From NCBI GenBank assembly GCA_028692035.1, contig JAQUYD010000006.1:1-64000 (forward strand): DNA of 64,000 nt. The letters run 5' to 3'. Shown piece after piece: positions 41,601 to 50,681 of this stretch. Within the stretch, counting starts at the first letter, position 1, and every line of letters starts with the position of its first letter. This DNA is from Oscillospiraceae bacterium (GTDB lineage Bacteria > Bacillota > Clostridia > Oscillospirales > Ruminococcaceae). The notes below the pieces were generated by a model that worked only from the letters and a program-made list of their open reading frames with translations, had not been told where the DNA came from and did not search any database. Both the position numbers and the translations under genes were made by a program.

Positions 41601-43423
41601 CCGATGAGGAGAAAAAGAACCGGCCCAAAATTACAGGAAAACTATTAAAGCGCGTTTTTTCTTACCTGCTGCCCTATTGGCCAAAGCTGCTATTGGTGCT
41701 GGCGGCGATTGTTTTATCGTCGGTATTCGGGCTGTTGCCGTCGATCCTCACAGGTAGGATCATCGATGAAGGGCTGATCGGCAAGGATTTTGATATGTTG
41801 CTGCGCCTAATCCTTCTTTCCTTTGCCGTGCTGCTGATTTCCAACTTAATCGGCGTGCTGGAAAGCTATTTAAACACCTGGGTGGCCCAGCATATTACCT
41901 TTGATATGCGAAATCAGATGTATGCACATCTACAGAATATGTCCCATCGGTTTTTCACCACCAGTAAGCAGGGCGACGTCATTACCCGGATGACCAGCGA
42001 TATTTCCGGAGTGCAGAGTGTAATCGCCAACACCCTGACCAGTATTTTAAGCAACATCGCCGTGCTGGTGACCTCGGTAATCGCTATGTATCAGAAAAAC
42101 TGGCTGCTGGCCACGGTGGGGATCGTCATTGTCCCGCTGTTCGTCCTACCCACCAAGCGGGTGGGCAAAACGCGGTGGACCTTGGCGCTCAAGTCTCAAG
42201 AAAAAAACGATGAGATCAACCAGATTTTAAATGAGACGCTCAGCGTCAGTGGCCAGATGTTGGTGAAGCTGTTTACCAACGAAAAGCCAGAATACGAAAA
42301 ATACCAGAAAGCCAACCGGGAAATGACCCGCCTAAACATCAAAGAGAGTATGGCAGGCCGTTGGTTTCGGGTGGCGATGAGCACCTTTACCAGCATGGGA
42401 CCGATGCTCATCTACTTGGTGGGAGGGTTGCTCATCATCAAAATGGGGAACACCGGCCTTACGGTGGGCGATATTACAGTCATGGTGGCGCTGCTTTCCC
42501 GCATGTACCAGCCGGTCAACTCCCTGTTAAACATTCAGGTGGACGCCATCCGTTCCATGGCGCTGTTCACCCGCATTTTCGATTATTTTGATATGCCGGT
42601 GGAGGTGGAGAACCGCCCCGATGCGGCAAAGCCCGAATCGTTGCGGGGAGACTTGGATTTTTGCGGGGTAGGCTTTTCCTACGATCCGGGACAGGAGATC
42701 TTAAAGGATCTGAATTTCCGGATTGAGGCAGGCCATTCGGTGGCGATCGTCGGCCCGTCAGGGGCGGGGAAATCCACCATTATCCAGCTGATCCCGCGGT
42801 TGTACGATGTGACGGAAGGAACGATCACACTGGATGGCCGGGACATTCGAGATATGGATCTGGAGACGCTGCGGCGCGGCATCGGCGTGGTGACCCAGGA
42901 CACCTACCTGTTCAACGGCACCATCCGGGAAAACCTTTTGTATGCCCGGGCAGACGCCACCGAAGAGCAGCTGATCGAAGCCTGCCGCAAGGCCAATATC
43001 CATGATTTTATCGCCGGGCTGCCTCAGGGGTACGACACGCTGGTGGGCAACCGGGGCGTCAAGCTGTCCGGCGGGGAGAAGCAGCGGGTGTCCATCGCCC
43101 GGGTGATTTTAAAAGATCCTTGCCTGCTGATTCTGGACGAAGCCACTTCGGCGCTGGATTCGATTTCTGAAAGCCTGATCCAGGACGCGATCGACCCGCT
43201 GTTACAGGGCCATACCAGCCTGGTTATCGCCCACCGGCTGTCCACCATTATGGCGGCGGACGAGATCTTGGTGATAGACCAGGGGCGTATTGTCCAAAGG
43301 GGGACCCACCAGGAATTGGTGGCCAGGGACGGCGTTTACCGGGAATTGTATGAGACTCAGTTTCGCCGCGCGCTGGAGGATCAGGAAAGCAGGCGGGAAA
43401 AGGCCGTCGGCTCTTTGGGGTGA
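41552..43423 (+). CDS. ABC exporter, fused permease and ATPase
   Basis: A 623-residue half-transporter. Six membrane helices fill about 30-345, and the nucleotide-binding domain has Walker A GPSGAGKSTIIQL near 412, the signature LSGGEKQRVSIARV near 513 and Walker B CLLILDEATSALD near 532. It starts with a Gly/Pro-rich MPPGGPGGMHGPNRF. Such MsbA/LmrA-like exporters work as dimers; a drug or peptide is a likely substrate since a MarR regulator controls it. There is no second half-transporter, so a homodimer is expected. Confidence 0.92.
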   Translation: MPPGGPGGMHGPNRFLTDEEKKNRPKITGKLLKRVFSYLLPYWPKLLLVLAAIVLSSVFGLLPSILTGRIIDEGLIGKDFDMLLRLILLSFAVLLISNLIGVLESYLNTWVAQHITFDMRNQMYAHLQNMSHRFFTTSKQGDVITRMTSDISGVQSVIANTLTSILSNIAVLVTSVIAMYQKNWLLATVGIVIVPLFVLPTKRVGKTRWTLALKSQEKNDEINQILNETLSVSGQMLVKLFTNEKPEYEKYQKANREMTRLNIKESMAGRWFRVAMSTFTSMGPMLIYLVGGLLIIKMGNTGLTVGDITVMVALLSRMYQPVNSLLNIQVDAIRSMALFTRIFDYFDMPVEVENRPDAAKPESLRGDLDFCGVGFSYDPGQEILKDLNFRIEAGHSVAIVGPSGAGKSTIIQLIPRLYDVTEGTITLDGRDIRDMDLETLRRGIGVVTQDTYLFNGTIRENLLYARADATEEQLIEACRKANIHDFIAGLPQGYDTLVGNRGVKLSGGEKQRVSIARVILKDPCLLILDEATSALDSISESLIQDAIDPLLQGHTSLVIAHRLSTIMAADEILVIDQGRIVQRGTHQELVARDGVYRELYETQFRRALEDQESRREKAVGSLG

Positions 43424-43437
43424 TCTGAGAGGAAACG

Positions 43438-43474
43438 AAAAAGCTGGCCTGCAGATTTTGCAGGCCAGCTTTTT
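43438..43474. terminator. Bidirectional terminator between exporter and cysK
   Basis: Stem AAAAAGCTGGCCTGCA / TGCAGGCCAGCTTTTT with short loop, serving both converging genes. Confidence 0.85.
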
Positions 43475-43508
43475 GTCGTTTGATAGCAGACGTTGATTCA
43501 AATCGTAT

Positions 43509-44519
43509 TTACCGGTGCGCAATGACCCGGTCGAGGGTGAAATTTTTGGTGTAATAGCTGTCCTTCATAGGTTCTTCCTTTGCGTAATCGGTAGACAGAT
43601 ATTTTTTATTGTCGTCGGCAAAAACAGTGACCATCACCGGCTCGCCGCCCAAGCGCTCCGCCGCCATGATGGAACCGATCAGATTGGCCCCGGAGGACAC
43701 GCCTACGCCGACCCCCAGCTGGCGGGACAGCATCTGCGCCGCGATAATGGCGTCGCCGTCATCCACAGAGACGACGCCGTCCAATTGAGACAATTGCAGC
43801 AAATCGGGAATGAAATCGTCGGAAATGCCTTGAATCCGGTGTTTGCCGACTTTGTGGCCGGTGGAAAGGGTGGGGGAATTGAGCGGCTCCAGCGCAAATG
43901 CGCCGCAGGAAGGGTTCCCCTCTTTTAGCCGTTTGGCAATGCCCATCACCGTTCCGCCAGTACCAACCCCCGCGACCACGCCGTCGGGTTGAAGGCCCAA
44001 GCGGTCCAGCTGGCGCAGGATTTCCGCGCCGGTGGTTTCGTAATGGGCCGCGCTGTTATCTGGATTGGAAAACTGGCGGGGCAGGAACACGCCGCCTTTT
44101 TGGGCCAGCTCCTCGGTCATGCGGATCGACCCGAGAAAGCCGCCTTCTTCCTTTGAGACCAGGCGCACCTGGGCGCCGTAGCTTTCCATCATAGCCACCC
44201 GTTCGCGGCTCATCCAATCAGGCATGTAAATTGTCACCGGATGCCCCAGCGCCGTGCCAACGGCGGCAAAGGAAATACCGGTGTTGCCGCTGGTCGCCTC
44301 CGCGATGGTCATACCCGGTTCGATTTCGCCGGTTTCATATGCTTTTTTCAAAATATAATAAGCCACCCGGTCCTTGATGCTGCCGGTTAGATTATAAGCT
44401 TCCATTTTAGCAAAAATACGCAGACATCGACCCTTGCAGGTGCAATGGATCTCCAGAAGAGGGGTGTTGCCAATGACTGGCGCAAGATTTTTAAAAGTCT
44501 CTTGTGCAGGTTGCTTCAA
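43509..44519 (-). CDS. cysK: Cysteine synthase-like PLP enzyme
   Basis: Fold-type II PLP enzyme of 336 aa. The PLP lysine lies in YNLTGSIKDRVAYYIL near residue 46; the substrate loop is EATSGNTGISFA near 76, and the PLP phosphate loop GVGTGGTVMGIA near 181. It normally joins O-acetylserine and sulfide to cysteine; a cystathionine beta-synthase-type reaction is also possible. It has its own promoter on the minus strand (44556-44584) and GGAGG before the start. Confidence 0.88.
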   Translation of the reverse strand: MKQPAQETFKNLAPVIGNTPLLEIHCTCKGRCLRIFAKMEAYNLTGSIKDRVAYYILKKAYETGEIEPGMTIAEATSGNTGISFAAVGTALGHPVTIYMPDWMSRERVAMMESYGAQVRLVSKEEGGFLGSIRMTEELAQKGGVFLPRQFSNPDNSAAHYETTGAEILRQLDRLGLQPDGVVAGVGTGGTVMGIAKRLKEGNPSCGAFALEPLNSPTLSTGHKVGKHRIQGISDDFIPDLLQLSQLDGVVSVDDGDAIIAAQMLSRQLGVGVGVSSGANLIGSIMAAERLGGEPVMVTVFADDNKKYLSTDYAKEEPMKDSYYTKNFTLDRVIAHR

Positions 44520-44555
44520 GTAGGATACCTCCCTTAGTTTACGTCTGCTGGTGCC

Positions 44556-44584
44556 ATTCTATGCCAGAACGCAGAAAAAGTCAA
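44556..44584 (-). promoter_or_regulatory. Promoter of cysK
   Basis: On the minus strand TTGACT (44584-44579), 17-bp spacer, TAGAAT (44561-44556), about 35 bases before the start. Confidence 0.7.
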
Positions 44585-44713
44585 GTGAATCACTAGGAAT
44601 TTATAGGAAAATGCCGGGTCGCCACCAAAAGAGACGAAGGAGAAAAAAGAAAAGAAAAGTGGAAAAATCGCAAAAAAAATCGCAAAAAATTCTATTTTTT
44701 TTGATTTGCAACA

Positions 44714-44742
44714 TTGCATTTTTTAAAAGAACTGGTTATAAT
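44714..44742 (+). promoter_or_regulatory. Promoter of the dcw cluster
   Basis: TTGCAT (44714-44719), 17-bp spacer, TATAAT (44737-44742), about 70 bases before mraZ and just upstream of the MraZ boxes. Confidence 0.7.
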
Positions 44743-44750
44743 GGAGTCAC

Positions 44751-44790
44751 AGTGGTGTGAAGTGGTGTAAAGTGGTTGAAAAGTGATAGA
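44751..44790 (+). promoter_or_regulatory. Four MraZ boxes in 10-bp phase
   Basis: AGTGGTGTGA, AGTGGTGTAA, AGTGGTTGAA and AAGTGATAGA follow one another exactly, once per helical turn. Direct GTGG repeats at this period just after the promoter are the known binding site type for MraZ, which regulates its own operon. Confidence 0.85.
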
Positions 44791-44810
44791 AAGAGAGGGC
44801 GGTGGGAAAG

Positions 44811-45230
44811 ATGCTGATCGGCGAGTATGCGCATACGCTCGACGTAAAAGGCCGCGTGAATTTTCCTGCCAAACTTTTAACCGACTTAGGTGAACACTTC
44901 ATCCTGTCAAAGGGCCTGGACGGTTGCTTGTTTGTATATTCCATGGAGGAATGGGGAAATCTGGAGAAAAAAATAAAGGAGCTCCCCCTTTCAAAATCCC
45001 GCACGCTGCAACGGTATTTTTTCGCAGGCGCTGCGGATGTGGAAGTGGACAAACAGGGGCGGATCGTTATCCCCGCCAAACTACGGGAACATGCGGGCCT
45101 GGAAAAGGACATCATGATCATCGGCGCATCCAGCCGGGCAGAAATCTGGGACAAAGAGAGATGGAACCAGAACTGCGAGGAGCTGACCGCCGAAACCATC
45201 GAACAGGCGATGGAGGAGTTGGGATTCTAG
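44811..45230 (+). CDS. mraZ: Transcriptional regulator MraZ
   Basis: Ring-forming AbrB-like regulator at the head of the dcw cluster. Both copies of the DxxxR motif are present: TLDVKGRVNFPAKL near residue 10 and EVDKQGRIVIPAKLRE near 82. ATG 44811 gives the family start MLIGEY; the GTG 44802 in the ORF track adds three residues. It should bind the four boxes upstream and limit its own transcription and that of rsmH. Confidence 0.95.
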   Translation: MLIGEYAHTLDVKGRVNFPAKLLTDLGEHFILSKGLDGCLFVYSMEEWGNLEKKIKELPLSKSRTLQRYFFAGAADVEVDKQGRIVIPAKLREHAGLEKDIMIIGASSRAEIWDKERWNQNCEELTAETIEQAMEELGF

Positions 45231-45258
45231 TCGCAAACATACCGAAAGGAGCGGGGCA

Positions 45259-46200
45259 ATGGAATTTTCCCATTTTTCCGTAATGCTGGAAGAGTGCATT
45301 GCGGGGCTTGCCATTCGGCCGGACGGTATCTATGTGGACGGGACAGCTGGAGGGGCTGGACATTCTTGTCAGATCGCAAAAAAGCTGACCACAGGAAAGC
45401 TGTTTGCGCTGGACAAGGATCCGGACGCAGTGGACATTGCAGGACAAAGGCTGGCGCCATACGCGCAGGCCACGGTAATACAGGCGGATTTTAAAGATCT
45501 GTGCTGTACGCTAAAGGAGCGGGGGATTACCGGTGCCGACGGCATTTTACTGGATCTGGGGGTTTCTTCCTATCAGCTGGACGCAGCGGAGCGGGGATTC
45601 TCTTATCACCAGGACGCGCCGTTGGATATGCGCATGAGCAAGAGTGGGCCGAGCGCCCGGGATTTGGTCAATACTTACACTGTCGAAGATTTGGCCCGGA
45701 TCATCCGGGAATTCGGCGAAGAAAAGTACGCTTTCAGCATCGCAAAAAATATAGAAAAAGCGCGGGCAAAAGCGCCGATCACGACGACCGGGCAGCTGGC
45801 GGACATCATTCGGGAATCCATGCCCTATTCCGCCAGGCGGGAAAAAAATCCCGCAAAAAAAACCTTTCAGGCCATCCGCATCGCCGTAAACGGCGAACTG
45901 GACGCCCTGTCGCAGGTTTTGGACCAGGCGTTTGACTTTTTGAATCCGGGCGGCAGGTTTGCCATTATCACCTTCCACTCGCTGGAGGACCGGATGGTCA
46001 AACAGAAATTTGCAGATTTTGCACGGGGCTGCATCTGCCCGCCGGATTTTCCGGTATGCGTTTGCGGAAGGACCCCCAGAGGGACGCTGGTGAGCCGGAA
46101 ACCCATTACGCCAACAGAAAAAGAACTGGCGGAAAATCGCAGAAGCCGCAGCGCCAAACTACGTATTATCGAAAAAAAGCGGGAAGTACAGGAAGTATAA
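45259..46200 (+). CDS. rsmH: 16S rRNA (cytosine-1402-N4)-methyltransferase
   Basis: RsmH (MraW), 313 aa. SAM motif YVDGTAGGAGHS is near residue 31 and DKDPDA near 56. The conserved LDLGVSSYQLD and ERGFSYHQDAPLDMRM follow near 100-125, and ITFHSLEDRMVKQKF near 240. Second gene of the dcw cluster as in most bacteria, 28 bp after mraZ, with AAAGGAG before the ATG. Confidence 0.96.
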   Translation: MEFSHFSVMLEECIAGLAIRPDGIYVDGTAGGAGHSCQIAKKLTTGKLFALDKDPDAVDIAGQRLAPYAQATVIQADFKDLCCTLKERGITGADGILLDLGVSSYQLDAAERGFSYHQDAPLDMRMSKSGPSARDLVNTYTVEDLARIIREFGEEKYAFSIAKNIEKARAKAPITTTGQLADIIRESMPYSARREKNPAKKTFQAIRIAVNGELDALSQVLDQAFDFLNPGGRFAIITFHSLEDRMVKQKFADFARGCICPPDFPVCVCGRTPRGTLVSRKPITPTEKELAENRRSRSAKLRIIEKKREVQEV

Positions 46201-46227
46201 ACAAAGGACAACAGAAAGGGTGAGGGG

Positions 46228-46701
46228 ATGGCCACAGGAAATCAAGCTTATGATCTGTCGCGCTACGAGCCGAAGGTCGCTGAACAGCCGAAGGTACGAG
46301 TCGTCAAACGAGCGCAACCAGTAAAGTCCGTATATGGCGTGCGGCCAATCACTCTTGTCCTAGTGGCCATGATCGTGGTTTCGATTACGGCATTGCTTTT
46401 GTACAACAATGCAATGATTGCGGAGATCAGTGCCGATATTACTTCGGCAACCGCACAACTCGAGCAGCTGCAAAATGAAAACGGACGGCTGAACCGGGAA
46501 TTGGACGCCAAGATGTCCAACGAGACCATCGCGGAGATCGCAGTCAATGAATTAGGGCTCAATAAGCTGGAAAATTATCAGGTTGCATATGTAAACCTCT
46601 CCTCGCAGGATGTGGTCACCGCCAAAAACAGCGGCGGAACGGGTATCTTTGTCGTTATTGGACAGGTTATTACAAAAATCCAGGAATATCTGAAATTTTA
46701 G
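46228..46701 (+). CDS. ftsL: FtsL-like septum protein
   Basis: A bitopic membrane protein of 157 aa. Cytoplasmic residues 1-40 precede one membrane helix (TLVLVAMIVVSITALLLYNN, near 44-63). A periplasmic leucine-zipper-like coil follows (ATAQLEQLQNENGRLNREL), then NELGLNKLENYQVAYV, a motif typical of FtsL/DivIC. Position between rsmH and the PBP is the ftsL slot. Sequence identity in this family is low, so the name rests on topology and position. Confidence 0.85.
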   Translation: MATGNQAYDLSRYEPKVAEQPKVRVVKRAQPVKSVYGVRPITLVLVAMIVVSITALLLYNNAMIAEISADITSATAQLEQLQNENGRLNRELDAKMSNETIAEIAVNELGLNKLENYQVAYVNLSSQDVVTAKNSGGTGIFVVIGQVITKIQEYLKF

Positions 46702-46795
46702 GGCAATACCATATAGAGGGAGACAGTAGGGGGGATACGCGTTTCTCGGTGCGATTCGGCGCCGGGATTTGCCGTCGGCTCCTAGTGTGAGAGCG

Positions 46796-46832
46796 AAGGA
46801 GTTGAGAAGAACATTCTTAACTCCTTTTGTTT
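46796..46832 (+). terminator. Terminator-like hairpin inside the dcw cluster
   Basis: AAGGAGTTGAGAA / TTCTTAACTCCTT: a 13-bp stem with one G-T pair and a 5-base loop, followed by TTGTTTC. It lies in the 186-bp gap between ftsL and the PBP gene and may attenuate or process the transcript. Confidence 0.6.
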
Positions 46833-46887
46833 CTGAAAAATTGCGCGGCGGATCTAAGTGCCGGCCGACCGGAACGGGGGATACACA

Positions 46888-49158
46888 ATGGCGTTTCCAA
46901 GCACGACAGTACAAATGAAAAAACGGATCATCGCCTTGATTTTGGCTCTGTCGGTGGTGGGTTCTTCCATTATCGTAGGGCGGCTGTTCCAACTGCAGGT
47001 GGTGCAGGCGGAGGATCTGCAAAAGCGGGCGGCCCGCCAACAAATGCGGGTGACTAGCCTCAGTGCCCAGCGGGGGACGATCTATGACCGCAACGGCGAG
47101 ATCCTCGCCATGAGCGGTACCGTCTGGACCGTCTATTTGTCGCCGGTGGATATTGATTCGGAGGAGGAACGGGCGCTGATCGCCAAAGGCCTTTCGGAGA
47201 TTTTGGATGTGTCTGAGGAATTCGTACTGGAAAAGTCCCAGCGCAATACCTATTATGAAATCATCAAAAAGAAGATCGAACGCCCTCTGGCCGATGAGGT
47301 GACCGCGTTTGTTACCGAAAACGAGATTTCCTGCGTGGGATTGGAAGAGGACTACAAGCGATACTATCCCTACGGGACCCTGGCATCAACCGTGCTGGGC
47401 TTTACCGGCAGCGAAAACCAGGGCGCTTATGGCATTGAATCGTATTACGACAACGCTTTGAGCGGAACAAACGGCCAGGTCGTGTCGGCCAAAAACGCCT
47501 GGGGCACGGATATGCCCTTCAAATACGAAAAGATGTACGAAGCCAAAAACGGAAACGATCTGGTACTGACCATCGATGTCAACATCCAGCGGTTTGTAGA
47601 TAAGCATTTGGAACAGGCGGTCATTGAGCACGAGGTACAGAATAAAGCTTGTGCCATTGTGATGGACGTGAAAACCGGCGAGATCCTCGCCATGAGCACC
47701 AAGCCCGATTTTGACCCCAACACGCCGAACGCCATCTACGACGCAAATGTACAGGCGCAGCTGGACGCCATCACCGACGAAACAAAATATCAAGAGGCCC
47801 TGCTAGAAGCCCAGTACGCCCAATGGCGGAACAAAGCCATTTCCGACCCTTATGAACCAGGTTCCGTTTTTAAGATCATTACGGCTTCCTCCGTGCTGGA
47901 GGAAAAGGTGATCGGGTTAAATCATTCCTTTACCTGTACCGGAGAGTACGAAACCGGCGGCGTGACCTACCACTGCTGGAAGTTGGCGGGCCATGGGACC
48001 CAGAATTTTGCCCAAACTCTGCAAAATTCCTGCAACCCGGCTTTTATTTCTTACGGCCAGGCGCTGGGCGCAGAAAAATTCCGCGAATACTTTCGGGCAT
48101 TTGGACTGACCCAGACCACCGGCGTCGATCTGCCCGGAGAAGCGGGTAGCATTTACCATACAGAAGAGGATTTCGGGATTACGGAGCTGTCCAGCAGCTC
48201 CTTTGGCCAGACGTTTAAGATCACGGCGTTGCAGCTAATCACGGCGGTTTCTGCGGCAGTCAACGGAGGCGAGCTGATGCAGCCTTATGTGGTGAAGCAG
48301 GTGGTGGACGAAGAGAAAAACGTCGTATCCCAAACGGCGCCGGTGGTCAAACGCCAGGTGATCTCCAACGAGACCAGCGCAACCATGAAATCGTTGTGCG
48401 AAAGCGTTGTATCCGACGGATCAGGCCGAAAAGCGCAGCTGCCCGGTTTCCGCATCGGTGGCAAAACTGGGACCTCCGAAAAGTTGGGTGCTGGCGACAG
48501 CGACTGGAAAATCTTGTCCTTTGTGGGCTTTGCGCCGGCGGACGATCCGGAAATCGCGGTGCTGGTCATGCTGGACGAACCCAAGCTGGATGACCCTTAC
48601 GGCTCCACCATTGCGGCGCCTATCGTAAAAAATATGCTGGCGGATATCCTGCCCTACCTGGGGATGGAGGCCGACCTGGACGTGAATGAAAACACCAGCG
48701 TGCCGGTGCCAAACCTGGCCGGTGTGATGCTGGAGGAAGCCCAGTCGCAGCTGATTGATTTGGGGCTTAAGGCCCGTATTGTAGGCGAAGGGGATTCGGT
48801 GCTCAAGCAGGTGCCGCAGTACGGTTATGAAATTCCCTACGGCGGTACGGTGATCCTTTATACGGATGAAACGGAGTTGGCCGAAACCGTATCGGTGCCC
48901 AATGTGCTGGGTAAGACCGGGAAACAGGCCAATACAGCCATTTTAAACGCCGGGCTCAACATCAAAATTGAAGGGGACTTTGAGGATAATGTGCAAACCC
49001 AGGTGATCAGCCAATCCCCTTCTCCGGATGAAAAAGTGCAGCCGGGAACGGTGGTCACGGTGACGGTCCAGCAGGTGGGCAGCAATACAGATACAAATGA
49101 AAGTCCCGAAAATGCGACGAATTTAGTCACACTTCAGCCTGGAAATGTGGTAAAATAA
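46888..49158 (+). CDS. Class B penicillin-binding protein with PASTA domains (FtsI/SpoVD-like)
   Basis: Septal transpeptidase, 756 aa. The N-terminal membrane helix (RIIALILALSVVGSSIIVG) precedes the dimerisation domain (RGTIYDRNGEILAMSG). Active-site motifs are SVFK (in EPGSVFKIIT near 322), SCN in NSCNPAF, and KTG in GGKTGTSEK. Two PASTA repeats follow from about 610 to 735 (VPNLAGVMLEEAQ and VPNVLGKTGKQAN). Start ATG 46888; GTG 46858 in the track is unsupported. It could be the vegetative division PBP or a SpoVD type. Confidence 0.93.
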   Translation: MAFPSTTVQMKKRIIALILALSVVGSSIIVGRLFQLQVVQAEDLQKRAARQQMRVTSLSAQRGTIYDRNGEILAMSGTVWTVYLSPVDIDSEEERALIAKGLSEILDVSEEFVLEKSQRNTYYEIIKKKIERPLADEVTAFVTENEISCVGLEEDYKRYYPYGTLASTVLGFTGSENQGAYGIESYYDNALSGTNGQVVSAKNAWGTDMPFKYEKMYEAKNGNDLVLTIDVNIQRFVDKHLEQAVIEHEVQNKACAIVMDVKTGEILAMSTKPDFDPNTPNAIYDANVQAQLDAITDETKYQEALLEAQYAQWRNKAISDPYEPGSVFKIITASSVLEEKVIGLNHSFTCTGEYETGGVTYHCWKLAGHGTQNFAQTLQNSCNPAFISYGQALGAEKFREYFRAFGLTQTTGVDLPGEAGSIYHTEEDFGITELSSSSFGQTFKITALQLITAVSAAVNGGELMQPYVVKQVVDEEKNVVSQTAPVVKRQVISNETSATMKSLCESVVSDGSGRKAQLPGFRIGGKTGTSEKLGAGDSDWKILSFVGFAPADDPEIAVLVMLDEPKLDDPYGSTIAAPIVKNMLADILPYLGMEADLDVNENTSVPVPNLAGVMLEEAQSQLIDLGLKARIVGEGDSVLKQVPQYGYEIPYGGTVILYTDETELAETVSVPNVLGKTGKQANTAILNAGLNIKIEGDFEDNVQTQVISQSPSPDEKVQPGTVVTVTVQQVGSNTDTNESPENATNLVTLQPGNVVK

Positions 49159-49220
49159 AATATATGGCTGAATGCAAAGAAAGAGAAGCATTCCCCATCG
49201 CAGCAAAGGGGGTAAACAGT

Positions 49221-50681
49221 TTGAAGCTTTTTGACTTGATGAACGGAATCCCGTTTCAGGGGAATCTGGAAAACCGGGAGATCGGGATGGTGACCAGCGA
49301 TTCCAGGCAGATCACGCCCGGTTGCCTGTTTGTTTGTATCGCCGGCGCCCGGTTTGACGGGCATACGGCGGCGCGCCAGGTTTTGGCAGACGGCGCGGCG
49401 GCAGTGGTGTGTGAAAAAGATTTGGGGCTGGACAGTCAGCTTTTGGTCGCGGACAGCCGGGAAGCGTACGGCATAATTTGCAGCAATTTTTACGGGAATC
49501 CCTCTCGGAAAATAAAACTGATCGGGATTACGGGAACCAACGGGAAAACCACCTGCACCTACTTGATCAAGCACCTACTGGAATCGGCGGGCAAAAAGGT
49601 GGGGCTCATCGGGACTATCCACAATGAGATCGGCGACATGGTCCTGCCGGCGAAAAACACGACCCCGGACCCGGGGGAGCTGCATGTACTGTTTATGCGT
49701 ATGGCCCAGGCGGGCTGCGAATATGTGGTGATGGAGGCATCCTCCCATGCGCTGGATCAAAAACGCCTGTCGGGGTGCCGGTTCGCCGTAGGGGTATTCA
49801 CCAATCTGACCCAGGACCATCTGGATTACCATATCACAATGGAGGCTTACTATCAGGCCAAAAAAAAGCTGTTTGATCTTTCCGACGCGGCGGTGGTCAA
49901 TCTTGACGACGCGTATGGCCGCAGGCTGGCGAAAGAGCTGTCCTGCCCGGTCCGGACTTTTTCCATCTGGGACGACGCGGCGGACTTTACGGCCCGGGAT
50001 ATCCGGCCAGCCGTAGACCGGAACCGGTTTACGGTGGTGGGCGAATCCCAGATCGGCCGGGTGGATTTTCCCATGCCGGGCGAATTCTCGGTGGCCAATG
50101 CCATGGCCGCGGGGATCGCGGCGCTGACCTTGGGGATGACGTTACAGCAGGTCTGCGCGGGCCTGTCCAGCTGTCCGGGAATCCCGGGGCGGACAGAGGT
50201 GCTTTCCACCGGCACGGATTTTACGGTGATTCGGGACTATGCACACACGCCGGATGGGCTGGAAAAAGTGCTGCCTGCCATCAAACCATTTGTCCAAAAT
50301 CGCTTGATGGTTCTCTTCGGCTGCGCCGGGGAGCGGGATCCTTCCAAGCGGATCCACATGGCCGAAGCGGTGGTCAAATATGCCGATTATATGATTTTGA
50401 CTTCCGATAATCCCCGGCGGGAGGATCCGGTCAAGATCATTGAAGACGCGCTACCGGGATTTGAGGGGACGAACGTTCCCTACGAAGTGATCCCAGATCG
50501 TTATAAGGCCATCGAGTGGGCGTTGGCCCACGCCCAGCCCGGCGACGTGCTGCTGCTGGCGGGAAAGGGCCACGAGGATTATCAGGTGCTGGATTACGGC
50601 ACCATCCATTTTGACGAGCGGGAAGTTGTGGCACGGCTTTTGGCCGAGCAGCGCAAATCAGGAAGTGAGGGAGTTCTTTGA
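49221..50681 (+). CDS. murE: UDP-MurNAc-tripeptide synthetase
   Basis: Adds the third amino acid to the wall precursor. ATP loop GITGTNGKTTCTYLI near residue 102, and the substrate loop SDNPRREDP near 400, whose DNPR is the meso-diaminopimelate signature. Start TTG 49221 (MKLFDLMNG) follows AAAGGGGG and matches usual MurE starts; the track start ATG 49164 adds 19 residues. 486 aa is normal. Its TGA overlaps the murF TTG start. Confidence 0.93.
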   Translation: MKLFDLMNGIPFQGNLENREIGMVTSDSRQITPGCLFVCIAGARFDGHTAARQVLADGAAAVVCEKDLGLDSQLLVADSREAYGIICSNFYGNPSRKIKLIGITGTNGKTTCTYLIKHLLESAGKKVGLIGTIHNEIGDMVLPAKNTTPDPGELHVLFMRMAQAGCEYVVMEASSHALDQKRLSGCRFAVGVFTNLTQDHLDYHITMEAYYQAKKKLFDLSDAAVVNLDDAYGRRLAKELSCPVRTFSIWDDAADFTARDIRPAVDRNRFTVVGESQIGRVDFPMPGEFSVANAMAAGIAALTLGMTLQQVCAGLSSCPGIPGRTEVLSTGTDFTVIRDYAHTPDGLEKVLPAIKPFVQNRLMVLFGCAGERDPSKRIHMAEAVVKYADYMILTSDNPRREDPVKIIEDALPGFEGTNVPYEVIPDRYKAIEWALAHAQPGDVLLLAGKGHEDYQVLDYGTIHFDEREVVARLLAEQRKSGSEGVL

